DNA from: Bacillota bacterium
GTDB taxonomy: Bacteria; Bacillota; Clostridia; Saccharofermentanales; Fastidiosipilaceae
DNA: 8,239 nt
NCBI GenBank assembly: GCA_023442635.1
Contig: JAEZYR010000127.1
Coordinates: 1 to 8,239 of the forward strand
Reading direction: 5' to 3'
In this document: piece by piece, positions 1-5,919 of the stretch
Layout: the number at the start of each line of letters is the position of its first letter
Position numbering within the stretch: position 1 is the stretch's first letter
Notes under the pieces: model-generated
What the model was told of the DNA's origin: nothing
Databases searched by the model: none
Seen by the model: only the letters and a program-made list of their open reading frames with translations
Program-made: the position numbers and the translations under genes

Positions 1-866
1 GGATACAGATGCCCATTGGTGGCTAAGGATATAGCGCCTCGCTCCTCTGAAACAACCACCACAACGGTATCGCCAATCTCACTAGCGCCAACTGCGGCTC
101 GGTGTCTCGTACCAAAATCCTTGCGCAAATGATAGTTATCCGACAACGGAACATGGCAGCGAGCCGCATAAATGCGATTGTCCCTAATCAGAACGCCGCC
201 ATCATGCAAGGGGGAGCCTTTGTAAAAGATCTGTTCGAGCATCGTGGCATTGAGCGCCGAATCCATCACCAGCGCCGTACCCTGAATCAGTTCACCGAGG
301 CGGGTCTGTCGCTCAATCAAGATTAGGGCTCCAGTCTTACTTGCCGCCATGTGCTCGCAGGCAATGACAATCGCTTCGACACTGTGGTGAACGGAGCGCT
401 GTTCTTCGCGATGTTCACCAGTAACCGAATCAAAAATTTGCAGAGTTCGGCGGCCGACGGTTTCGAGAGCTCTACGCAATTCTGGCTGAAAAATGACGAC
501 GAAGCCGATAGCCAAAATAGAAATGGAGTTCAGCAGAATATAGTTGATGGTCTGCAAGCCAAAAAAGTCAGATAAGATCGCAAAAATGGCGATAAACAGG
601 ATGCCCTTGAAGAGCTGCCAAGCTCTGGTATCGGCCATCAGGCGCATAAAAAAATACACCACAAGGCTCGTAACCAGAATGTCAACAAGCATCAAGACAA
701 TGTCTTTAGGCGAACCAAAAAGCAGCCAGCCAGAGCGAATGTTTTGGCCAAAGTCCTGCAAAATCGAACGGAGCACCTCAAACCAGCCCGTGCGCCGAGC
801 CGTTAAACTTAAGGGACTTAGGCTCCCATAACTCAGAAATAGGAGCAGAAGAGACTCAATCCTCAT
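1..866 (-). CDS. cdaA: CdaA/DacA-type membrane diadenylate cyclase, 3' end outside window
   Basis: Makes the second messenger c-di-AMP from two ATP at the membrane. The frame is open from the ATG at 866 to the left edge, giving 288 codons; roughly 40 residues are probably missing. Three hydrophobic segments (about residues 56-77, 88-104 and 109-126) are followed by the family motif FQPELRRALE (126-135). The DisA_N catalytic domain then carries LHDGG (221-224 region) and GTRHRAAVG (252-260), matching the DGA and RHR signatures; the usual Ala of DGA is Gly here. The ATG is the first possible start after an in-frame stop at 893-891. It lies inside the upstream crp-like gene (11-base overlap) behind a purine-rich GAAGAGG. 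This start gives about 35 more N-terminal residues than typical CdaA; GTG at 776 is an alternative but has no clear ribosome site. In most Bacillota cdaR and glmM follow cdaA, so they may lie off the left edge. Confidence 0.95.
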   Translation of the reverse strand, partial: MRIESLLLLFLSYGSLSPLSLTARRTGWFEVLRSILQDFGQNIRSGWLLFGSPKDIVLMLVDILVTSLVVYFFMRLMADTRAWQLFKGILFIAIFAILSDFFGLQTINYILLNSISILAIGFVVIFQPELRRALETVGRRTLQIFDSVTGEHREEQRSVHHSVEAIVIACEHMAASKTGALILIERQTRLGELIQGTALVMDSALNATMLEQIFYKGSPLHDGGVLIRDNRIYAARCHVPLSDNYHLRKDFGTRHRAAVGASEIGDTVVVVVSEERGAISLATNGHLY

Positions 867-1596
867 CTTCCTCTTCGTCTTCTCCTTGCTCTAGGCGTTC
901 AAGATCTGTCAGCCAAATAATGCGACCATTCATACGGATCAGGCCATCTTTTTCCATCCGCACAAGTTCGCGTGAAAAGGAGGGTCTCGGCATCGCTAGC
1001 AACTTGGCCGCCACTTCTTTGGATACGGCCAGCTGTACAGATGGTGTGGAGCTATAACCCGCCCGTCGGCCTGGCAAAGCCTCGCGCTCGGCTCCCTGCA
1101 ACTGCTTGTCGAGGAGATCCAATAGATAGACCATGATCTTCTGTCGGAGATTGCGTTGGCTGAGTACGTTGATCCGCTGGTACTGCTGCTGAATGCGCTC
1201 AGACAAAAAGCTGGTGAAATTGTTCATGAGCTCTGGATATTCTGCCAAAAGAGGCAGAATCAGATCGCGGGTCAAAATAATCATTCGGCAGTTCGATATG
1301 GCCTCAATAGTCAGTGGCCAGCGCCGATCTTTGCTAAAGAAGAGATCCTCACCAAAAACATCACCAGGTCCGAGTAAACCCAAAGTGACATAATCTCCGT
1401 TGCGTGCATACTTCTGCAAGGAGAGTTGTCCACTCACGATCACACCGATGGCGTTCGCTAAGTCACCCTCGTTGGCGACGACCTCTCCCCTCCATGCCAA
1501 ACGAATGTTGACGCGACTGCAAATCTCGCTGAAGTGCTTGTGATCCAAGCCAGCAAACAGTCGGCTTTGCGCCAGTGCTTCACATATTTTCTTCAA
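856..1596 (-). CDS. Crp/Fnr-family transcriptional regulator
   Basis: Predicted cytoplasmic DNA-binding regulator of 246 residues. Residues about 13-125 form a cyclic-nucleotide-binding-like beta roll (GQLSLQKYARNGDY, GPGDVFGED), residues 126-160 the dimerisation helix, and about 180-236 a Crp-type winged helix-turn-helix (SKEVAAKLLAMPRPSFSRELVRMEKDGLI). In the ligand pocket the classical cAMP contact R-S-A/T is replaced by RRWPLTIEA, as in many clostridial Crp-like proteins, so cAMP is an unlikely ligand. The linker before the helix-turn-helix is some 20 residues (LQGAEREALPGRRAGYSSTP), longer than usual. The protein ends in an acidic tail, GEDEEEDED. The start codon is TTG, supported by GGAGG seven bases upstream (1608-1604). 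The gene has its own promoter and its end overlaps the start of cdaA, so the two are very probably co-transcribed. Target genes and ligand are unknown. Confidence 0.93.
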   Translation of the reverse strand: MKKICEALAQSRLFAGLDHKHFSEICSRVNIRLAWRGEVVANEGDLANAIGVIVSGQLSLQKYARNGDYVTLGLLGPGDVFGEDLFFSKDRRWPLTIEAISNCRMIILTRDLILPLLAEYPELMNNFTSFLSERIQQQYQRINVLSQRNLRQKIMVYLLDLLDKQLQGAEREALPGRRAGYSSTPSVQLAVSKEVAAKLLAMPRPSFSRELVRMEKDGLIRMNGRIIWLTDLERLEQGEDEEEDED

Positions 1597-1603
1597 TCCA
1601 GCG

Positions 1604-1608
1604 CCTCC
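1604..1608 (-). promoter_or_regulatory. Ribosome binding site deciding the TTG start of the crp-like gene
   Basis: GGAGG lies seven bases before TTG at 1596-1594. An ATG overlapping this site (1610-1608) is in another frame and stops after five codons, so TTG is the supported start. Confidence 0.8.
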
Positions 1609-1621
1609 ATTCAGCCTGCCT

Positions 1622-1631
1622 GTTTCGAAAC
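1622..1631. repeat. 10-bp perfect palindrome GTTTCGAAAC in the crp-like leader
   Basis: A self-complementary decamer in the predicted 5' leader, about 30 bases after the predicted transcription start and 25 before the TTG codon. It could be an operator or chance; its function is not known. Confidence 0.35.
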
Positions 1632-1664
1632 TTCCCCCACTTTGGGAACATACTATCAGCGTCT

Positions 1665-1692
1665 ATCTTAATAAAAAGTGGGTGCCTGTCAA
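1665..1692 (-). promoter_or_regulatory. Sigma-A-type promoter for crp-like/cdaA
   Basis: A perfect -35 TTGACA (1692-1687), a 16-base spacer, then TAAGAT (1670-1665, four of six matches to TATAAT). The predicted start near 1658 gives a leader of about 60 bases before the TTG codon. It is the only full-consensus -35 I found in the gene-free stretches. Confidence 0.6.
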
Positions 1693-1694
1693 CG

Positions 1695-1718
1695 AATAGC
1701 CCGTATCAGATAGCTATT
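1695..1718. repeat. Inverted repeat directly upstream of the crp-like promoter
   Basis: AATAGC (1695-1700) and GCTATT (1713-1718) are perfect 6-bp arms 12 bases apart, ending two bases upstream of the -35. The position and size suit a dimeric regulator, possibly autoregulation by the Crp-like protein, but nothing in the sequence names the protein. No T-run follows on either strand, so it is not a terminator. Confidence 0.4.
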
Positions 1719-1797
1719 ACTAACTTGCAAATTCTCCAGCGCCTTGCCCCCTTCGTCACTATGGCTGACCAGGAGTAACACTGGGTCATATGGCTTT

Positions 1798-2682
1798 TCA
1801 GGGGCAAAGCAAAAGGGCCAAGCCTGCAAGCAATAGCTGGTGAAGCGGATAGTAGACATAAGCAGCATAACGGCTTCCCCCAACAAGCCAGGACTTTCGG
1901 GGATCAGAAGCAGCTTGCCCTTTTCGCAGTCGAAGGCTTGGCCAAAGTTCAAAAAGTCGACACCCTGCCCGACCGTTATAGGCGTAAATCAGCAGAGCCG
2001 ACAAGGCTCCGGCGCCCTGCCAAAAGGCACTGCTGACCTGGCTCAACATAACAACAAGCAACAAAACAATCTGCCACTTCCGCTGTTGGCGGCTCATATA
2101 GAGCACACCTACGGTCAGAACACCCATCGCCCCGTAATCACTCGCCAGCACTTCGGCTATAAAAGCTGCTACAAAAACGCCTAAAGGCAAGAGCAAGCTT
2201 CTGAGAGGCTCCTGCCAAAGCCAGTGCTGGGCTATGTACTCGGCAAGGCTGACGAACAGCAGCGCAAGGGCAAGGGTCCACAAGACATTAGCCCCAAAGT
2301 GATAAGCCTCACGTGCAAGCAAGGCATAAGGCCAATCTGAGAGCACGGCAAAAACAAGCACGCGCAGAGCGTAACGGGCGCGATCATGGCTATGAGCAAG
2401 CCCCTCACTGAGCAAAAAAGCAAACAGCGGAAAGGCGAGACGGCCGATTGCTCGCAAAAGCCAATAGGCCAGAGCCAAGGCCAGCGGTGCCTTCCCCAGA
2501 TCCCCAAAGGCCCAGGCTTGCAGCAGCAGGCGGTCGGGCTCAAAGTCCCCCCAAGCTGGCAGCTGCCTCAATAGGCCATAAGCGAGGTGATCTAAGGTCA
2601 TGAAAAACAAAGCCAGCCAGCGCAGCTGAGCCGCTGTAAGGCCTCGTGTTTTTAGCGAAAGTGCTGGCACTGAATTGAGCAT
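1798..2682 (-). CDS. TraX-family polytopic membrane protein
   Basis: A 294-residue integral membrane protein of the TraX family, named after the F-plasmid protein that N-acetylates pilin. Chromosomal relatives in Gram-positive bacteria have no settled substrate. Family landmarks occur in order: ALFFMTLDHLAYG (25-36), GRLAFPLFAFLLSEGLAHS (80-98), SDWPYALL (115-122), NVLWTLALALL (132-142), SDYGAMGVL (181-189), YNGRAG (235-240) and YYPLHQLLL (277-285). Between the last two is a hydrophilic insert of about 25 residues (243-268) that looks longer than usual. The start lies 10 bases after the stop of the YeiH-like gene behind only a weak AGG, consistent with translation from the same mRNA. A role as a membrane acyltransferase is inferred from the family; the real substrate could be a cell-surface component. 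No pilin or conjugation genes are near it. Confidence 0.88.
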   Translation of the reverse strand: MLNSVPALSLKTRGLTAAQLRWLALFFMTLDHLAYGLLRQLPAWGDFEPDRLLLQAWAFGDLGKAPLALALAYWLLRAIGRLAFPLFAFLLSEGLAHSHDRARYALRVLVFAVLSDWPYALLAREAYHFGANVLWTLALALLFVSLAEYIAQHWLWQEPLRSLLLPLGVFVAAFIAEVLASDYGAMGVLTVGVLYMSRQQRKWQIVLLLVVMLSQVSSAFWQGAGALSALLIYAYNGRAGCRLFELWPSLRLRKGQAASDPRKSWLVGGSRYAAYVYYPLHQLLLAGLALLLCP

Positions 2683-2692
2683 GACCTAATTC

Positions 2693-3817
2693 TTAGAAAA
2701 TGTGTAGAGCCTTTTGGACTAAGATGCTGACCAATGAAATAGCGATCCAGCAAGCCCCGCCAAGCAGCAAGGCTGGGCCGCCTTTTTTGAGGAGTTTGCG
2801 AAGGTCGGTATTCAGCCCAATTGCAACCATGGCCCAAATGATGCAAAACTTGCTAAGCTGCTTCAGGGCATGGAAAAAGTGCTTAAAGGAGGCCTCCCAG
2901 CCAGCTGGTAAAAGCTGATGCTGAAATGCGAGCATGACGAGGGTAGTCACCACAGAGGCTAATACAAAGTACAGAATAAAGCGTGGGAAAAGTCGGCTGA
3001 CCTTGACCTGAACCTTGCCACGCTGTTGGCGAGCCTTCCAAAGCGACAGAACCAGTGTAATCGGGATGATGGCCAAGGTTCTGGTTAATTTGACGATGGT
3101 CGCCTGATCCAAGACGGCTCCTGCTGTGCCATGCAAGCTGTCCCATGCGGCTGCAGTTGCCGTCACAGATGAAGTATCATTGACCGCCGTACCAGCAAAG
3201 AGGGCAAAACCATCATTTGAAAAGCCTAGAGCCATACCCAAACTCGGGAAGATCAAAGCGGCCAAGATGTTGTAGAAGAAGACAACCGCGATGGCCTGGG
3301 CGACCTCATCATGATCAGCTTCGACAACGGGCGCTGTCGCAGCAATGGCGGAACCACCACAAATAGAAGAGCCTACCCCCACCAAAATGCTGGTGTTGCG
3401 ATCCAAACGCAGCAAGCGAGCCATCGCATAGGACATCAGGAGCGCTGTCGCAATCGTACTGATAATAACGGGCAAAGAGCGCGATCCAACCGCTAGGACA
3501 GTCTGTAGCTGAAGACCAAAGCCCAGCAAGACAACGGCTACTTGCAAAAGCTGTTTGGAGGCAATAAGGATGCCAGGATGGCAACGCACATGAACTTTTT
3601 CGGCCATGGGGCGCTGAAGATACACAAGAGAAATGAATATGCCCAAAAGAATGCCGAAAACAGGACCTCCTACCAGCGGCCACTGTTTGCCCAAAAAATA
3701 AGCCAAAATAGCAATCAAGGCCGTCAAAAAAAGGCCAGGCCCAAAGTGGGTTAGGCGGTGGCCAAGGTGGCGCCAATGATGCCAAGGATGCTGTGGAGAT
3801 GAAGACCCTGTTGCCAT
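2693..3817 (-). CDS. YeiH-family putative sulfate exporter (UPF0324)
   Basis: A 374-residue membrane protein of the YeiH family, annotated as putative sulfate exporters. The substrate is weakly established; in enterobacteria yeiH is controlled by the LysR-type regulator YeiE. About ten hydrophobic segments are visible, starting at 28-42. Diagnostic motifs are VGVGSSICGGSAIAATAPVV (146-165), GTAVNDTSSVTATA (209-222), KLTRTLAIIP (243-252) and AMVAIGLNTDLRKL (329-342). Length fits the family. The N-terminus before the first membrane segment is rich in His and Trp (six His among residues 10-24), which is unusual. The ATG has no strong ribosome site; the nearest purine run, GAGG, is 14 bases away, so expression may be low or leader-controlled. 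The TraX-like gene follows 10 bases downstream, probably in the same operon. Confidence 0.92.
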   Translation of the reverse strand: MATGSSSPQHPWHHWRHLGHRLTHFGPGLFLTALIAILAYFLGKQWPLVGGPVFGILLGIFISLVYLQRPMAEKVHVRCHPGILIASKQLLQVAVVLLGFGLQLQTVLAVGSRSLPVIISTIATALLMSYAMARLLRLDRNTSILVGVGSSICGGSAIAATAPVVEADHDEVAQAIAVVFFYNILAALIFPSLGMALGFSNDGFALFAGTAVNDTSSVTATAAAWDSLHGTAGAVLDQATIVKLTRTLAIIPITLVLSLWKARQQRGKVQVKVSRLFPRFILYFVLASVVTTLVMLAFQHQLLPAGWEASFKHFFHALKQLSKFCIIWAMVAIGLNTDLRKLLKKGGPALLLGGACWIAISLVSILVQKALHIF

Positions 3818-3849
3818 ATTAAAAGCGAGGACCTCACAAAATGCTGAAC

Positions 3850-3884
3850 ACGTCGGTGAGGGTCACTCGCTAGGAGACCGACGT
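3850..3884. repeat. Inverted repeat in the leader of the yeiH-like gene
   Basis: Perfect 8-bp arms ACGTCGGT (3850-3857) and ACCGACGT (3877-3884) flank a 19-base loop. It sits in the 89-base spacer before the yeiH-like start. Only four T's occur, eight bases past the stem, so it is a poor terminator. It could be an operator or a 5' mRNA stem-loop, since the candidate transcription start falls at its upstream edge. Confidence 0.5.
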
Positions 3885-3890
3885 CAGATC

Positions 3891-3920
3891 ATTGTAGGCA
3901 AAAGCCTCAAGAGATGCCAC
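3891..3920 (-). promoter_or_regulatory. Possible promoter of the yeiH-like/traX-like unit
   Basis: TACAAT (3896-3891, five of six matches) is preceded at 18 bases by GTGGCA (3920-3915, four of six matches to TTGACA). It overlaps the 3' end of the upstream gene. The -35 is weak, so this is tentative. Confidence 0.3.
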
Positions 3921-4479
3921 CCTCGCTCCATCTGCCTTCGCCTTCTGGGTACAGTTTGTGCTCGAGCTTCTGTAAAAGCGAGGGGATTTCTTTGCGCGAA
4001 TAAAGCAGATAGACACGGCCAGGGTACTGGTGCTGCAACTGCTTCCAAAAGCGCCGCCCCTTGTTCTTTCGCTCACGAAACAAAAGCCAAAAGTCGAAGT
4101 CCCAATCCCAGCGCTCGGGACAGCCCTCCGCCATGTCAGGCCTTCTTTGGCCGCGGTAAGTGCGATAGCGCCGCCAAACGCTTCGCCAACAACATAAGCG
4201 ACTGAAGCAAAGGCAGATGATCACGTCAGAAAGCTCTAATCTCTCTTGACTTAAGCTTAGATAATTTCCCTCAATGATCCAGTCCTTCTCTTTTTTCAAA
4301 AAAGCCTCTAAATCAGCCCTTTTGCTCTCTTTTGACCGAATCTGCCAAGCAGCCGCAAAATGCAGCTGATCCAAGTGCAAAAGGGCATGCGGCCGTCTGA
4401 CTGCCGCCAGCTTCTGTTCCAACTGGCGAGCCAAGCTCGACTTGCCACTCCCAGAAAAGCCCAAGATACTGATTTTCAT
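3907..4479 (-). CDS. P-loop 'DNA topology modulation protein' (FlaR-like, adenylate-kinase-like fold)
   Basis: A 190-residue soluble nucleotide-binding protein. Walker A is GFSGSGKS (7-14), followed by HLDQLHF (35-41), WIIEGNY (67-73) and the highly typical RPDMAEGCPERWD (113-125) with DFDFWLL after it. This combination identifies the group annotated as DNA topology modulation or FlaR proteins, distant relatives of adenylate and shikimate kinases. Despite the name, no convincing biochemical role is known to me; a small-molecule or nucleotide kinase activity is a reasonable inference. The ATG is backed by GAAGG six bases upstream. The gene lies between the terminator-like hairpin of the preceding unit and the yeiH leader, so it may be transcribed alone. 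The last 12 or so residues (EGEGRWSEGGIS) look like a non-conserved tail. Confidence 0.87.
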   Translation of the reverse strand: MKISILGFSGSGKSSLARQLEQKLAAVRRPHALLHLDQLHFAAAWQIRSKESKRADLEAFLKKEKDWIIEGNYLSLSQERLELSDVIICLCFSRLCCWRSVWRRYRTYRGQRRPDMAEGCPERWDWDFDFWLLFRERKNKGRRFWKQLQHQYPGRVYLLYSRKEIPSLLQKLEHKLYPEGEGRWSEGGIS

Positions 4480-4592
4480 CGGCTACCTTCTTTATACTTG
4501 CTGTCATCTGAAAAGCGTCATTTGAGTCCTCTGCTGCAATAGGTGGCATGCCCGAACTCAAAGACTTTGGATCTTGGCATTATAAAATAGAA

Positions 4593-4631
4593 AGTCCCGA
4601 TACGTTCTGGGATTAGCTAGCGTTCGGGACT
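4593..4631 (-). terminator. Rho-independent terminator after the LytTR/DUF3021 unit
   Basis: AGTCCCGA (4593-4600) pairs perfectly with TCGGGACT (4624-4631), and after a single bulged base the stem gains ACG/CGT (4602-4604/4621-4623), with a 16-base loop. On the minus strand the stem runs directly into TTTCTATTTTATAA. It begins 46 bases after the DUF3021 stop codon. The T-run is interrupted, so termination may be partial. Confidence 0.65.
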
Positions 4632-4677
4632 CTGTCAAAGTTATGTTTTGAATGGCTCTAGGCCATATCGTAGCTGC

Positions 4678-5187
4678 TTAGCGTTGCTTACCCATCTCCT
4701 GCTTAACCTTCTGGAGTTGGGCGTTGGCCTTACGAGCTTGTGCGCGGCTACTGAAAAAGAAACCCAACCAAATCGCCGCATAAATGAGCAAAAAGATCAC
4801 AACAAAGGTGATGATCGCGCCCAATTTAACGGGCAGCCAGGCCAGTACATAGGCCATCGCAAACGTGATGAGCAATTGCAAGACACCGTGCAAGAGTGAT
4901 TGTGCGACAAGTGACAGCGTTGAACGAGGGTTGGCCCAAAGCAGCAAGTTCAAAGCACTGCTAATTGCTCCGTAGAGAGCCGTAACGCCAAGACTCAACC
5001 AATAGGCATGTAAGAGGTCTCCCGTCCGCTGAATTAGAGTCGGCGCAGCAATTTGCACGCCCTGCCCACCCATGGCCAGCGAAATAAAGCCGACGATGAG
5101 GGCCCATATACCGATGCCCATCAGCGCACCCACGATAATTTGTACCACGCCATGACCCAGGCTTAACTTTTTCTCACATTCTTTCAT
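4678..5187 (-). CDS. DUF3021-family membrane protein
   Basis: A 169-residue protein with four predicted membrane segments (about 15-38, 60-84, 93-117 and 122-145) and a basic, helical C-terminal tail (ARKANAQLQKVKQEMGKQR). The stretch SLLHGVLQLLITFAMAYVLAWLP followed by the IIWLxxF-like last segment is typical of DUF3021. In many Bacillota this family is encoded directly after a single-domain LytTR regulator, exactly as here (34-base gap), and is thought to be its membrane partner, perhaps a sensor or inhibitor; that role is inference. The ATG is preceded by AAGGAAG five bases away. A terminator-like hairpin follows the gene. Confidence 0.85.
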   Translation of the reverse strand: MKECEKKLSLGHGVVQIIVGALMGIGIWALIVGFISLAMGGQGVQIAAPTLIQRTGDLLHAYWLSLGVTALYGAISSALNLLLWANPRSTLSLVAQSLLHGVLQLLITFAMAYVLAWLPVKLGAIITFVVIFLLIYAAIWLGFFFSSRAQARKANAQLQKVKQEMGKQR

Positions 5188-5221
5188 ATGGTCTTCCTTT
5201 CCATTCCTGCTCTGCTGCCCA

Positions 5222-5674
5222 CTAAAGACCCAGGCGTTGCTTCACCGCAGGCCAATAGCGTCTAGATGGATAGGCCTTCGCAGTATTTTTGAGGTGAAAG
5301 CAGAAAACACCTGGCGATTGGCATTCGATCGACTCGACCCAACGCAAATTGACCATCTCACTCTGCGAAAGGCGGACAAAACCCTGGTGTTGCAGCTGTT
5401 CCTCAAGACTGTAAAGGCGTTGGCTTAGCTGGTAGCGCCCCTCAGTCAACTCTGCATAGACCTCTCCTCCCTCTGTATAGATTCGGTAGACTTGGCGCAA
5501 GTCTAAAGCGTATTGCCGTCCCTCTTTCTCCCCCCAAAGAAATGGCTTGCTTTCCGCTCCTTGCGTCTGTTGCAGGGCCTGTATCCAATGCTGGAGTTCT
5601 GGCGTTATTTCTGCACAGCGGAGCGTCCAGGTACTTTCTTCAATATGGGGATCAATCTCAATTTGGACTTTCAC
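5222..5674 (-). CDS. LytTR-domain DNA-binding regulator without receiver domain
   Basis: A 150-residue predicted transcription regulator. Residues about 57-150 are a LytTR domain (LDLRQVYRIYTEGGEVYAEL, LYSLEEQL, FVRLSQSEMVNL, SRRYWPAVKQRLGL), which binds short direct repeats in DNA. Residues 1-55 start VKVQIEIDPHIEE, matching the N-terminus of the small LytTR proteins that pair with DUF3021. There is no phosphoacceptor domain, so it is not a classical response regulator. I chose GTG at 5674 because the family begins here and AGAGAGG lies nine bases upstream; an in-frame ATG at 5725 would add 17 residues lacking family similarity and has no good ribosome site. It is followed by its DUF3021 partner. 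A 21-bp-spaced direct repeat upstream is a candidate autoregulatory site. Confidence 0.88.
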   Translation of the reverse strand: MKVQIEIDPHIEESTWTLRCAEITPELQHWIQALQQTQGAESKPFLWGEKEGRQYALDLRQVYRIYTEGGEVYAELTEGRYQLSQRLYSLEEQLQHQGFVRLSQSEMVNLRWVESIECQSPGVFCFHLKNTAKAYPSRRYWPAVKQRLGL

Positions 5675-5740
5675 ACGGCACCACCTCTCTACCTGTCCAT
5701 AGCTTACGTAGGCTGCCTTACACATACAAGAGCCTTCACG

Positions 5741-5771
5741 CTAAGCGGTCTATCTTCGCCCCTATGCGGTC
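5741..5771. promoter_or_regulatory. Candidate LytTR operator: two 10-bp direct repeats, 21-bp period
   Basis: CTAAGCGGTC (5741-5750) and CTATGCGGTC (5762-5771) agree at nine of ten positions and start exactly 21 bp apart, two turns of the helix. Known LytTR proteins such as AgrA and ComE bind pairs of roughly 9-bp direct repeats with about 12 bases between them, which is the geometry seen here (11 between). The site is about 67 bases upstream of the LytTR start codon. Binding is inferred. Confidence 0.5.
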
Positions 5772-5888
5772 ATTTTTCCCAAGCGTTCGCCCCACAGTTG
5801 TAGACTTGCTAGGTGCTAGATTCATAGACCCTGGTAGGGTTCTGTGGCCTGTCGGTCGTGGCTGCCTCGCCCTTCTCTCTAGCCTTGT

Positions 5889-5918
5889 GCCCAATCCTGG
5901 GCTTTTCGACAAAAAGCA
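5889..5918. repeat. Two adjacent stem-loops after potD
   Basis: GCCCA (5889-5893)/TGGGC (5898-5902) has a 4-base loop, and GCTTTT (5901-5906)/AAAAGC (5912-5917) has a 5-base loop; they share two bases. They begin just after the potD stop. On the minus strand no T-run follows, while on the plus strand the GC stem is followed by TTTT although no plus-strand gene ends here. The function may be mRNA 3'-end protection or weak termination. Confidence 0.35.
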
Positions 5919-5919
5919 A

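Larger units (their letters stand above)
5675..5919. other. Spacer between potD and the LytTR gene
   Basis: No convincing gene on either strand. It holds the two stem-loops next to potD, a small hairpin ACCCT/AGGGT (5828-5840), the 21-bp-period direct repeat, and the GTG ribosome site AGAGAGG. No consensus-like sigma-A promoter was found; a weak TTAGCG-16-TGTAAG pair lies just below the repeats and would fit an activator-dependent promoter. Confidence 0.5.

Noticed and set aside
1741..1775. Stem-loop after the TraX-like gene as a terminator
   Set aside because: The stem has mismatches and is followed by GAAGGGGG instead of a T-run.
1689..1952. 87-codon minus-strand frame running into the crp-like promoter
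   Set aside because: It overlaps the 3' end of the TraX-like gene in another frame, ends inside the promoter and resembles no known protein.
3315..3785. 156-codon minus-strand frame inside the yeiH-like gene
   Set aside because: Out-of-frame shadow of a gene with clear YeiH motifs; composition is Cys/Trp/Ser-rich as expected for a shifted frame.
4485..4497. TATAAA just upstream of the FlaR-like start as a -10 box
   Set aside because: Transcription would begin between the ribosome site and the ATG, and no -35 is at a suitable distance.
4579..4584. Perfect TATAAT on the minus strand
   Set aside because: It is part of the T-rich tail of the terminator-like hairpin and has no -35 match 16-18 bases upstream.
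5794..5803. ACAGTTGTAG resembling the AgrA/ComE half-site
   Set aside because: Only one copy; no second repeat at 21-bp spacing, unlike the pair at 5741-5771.
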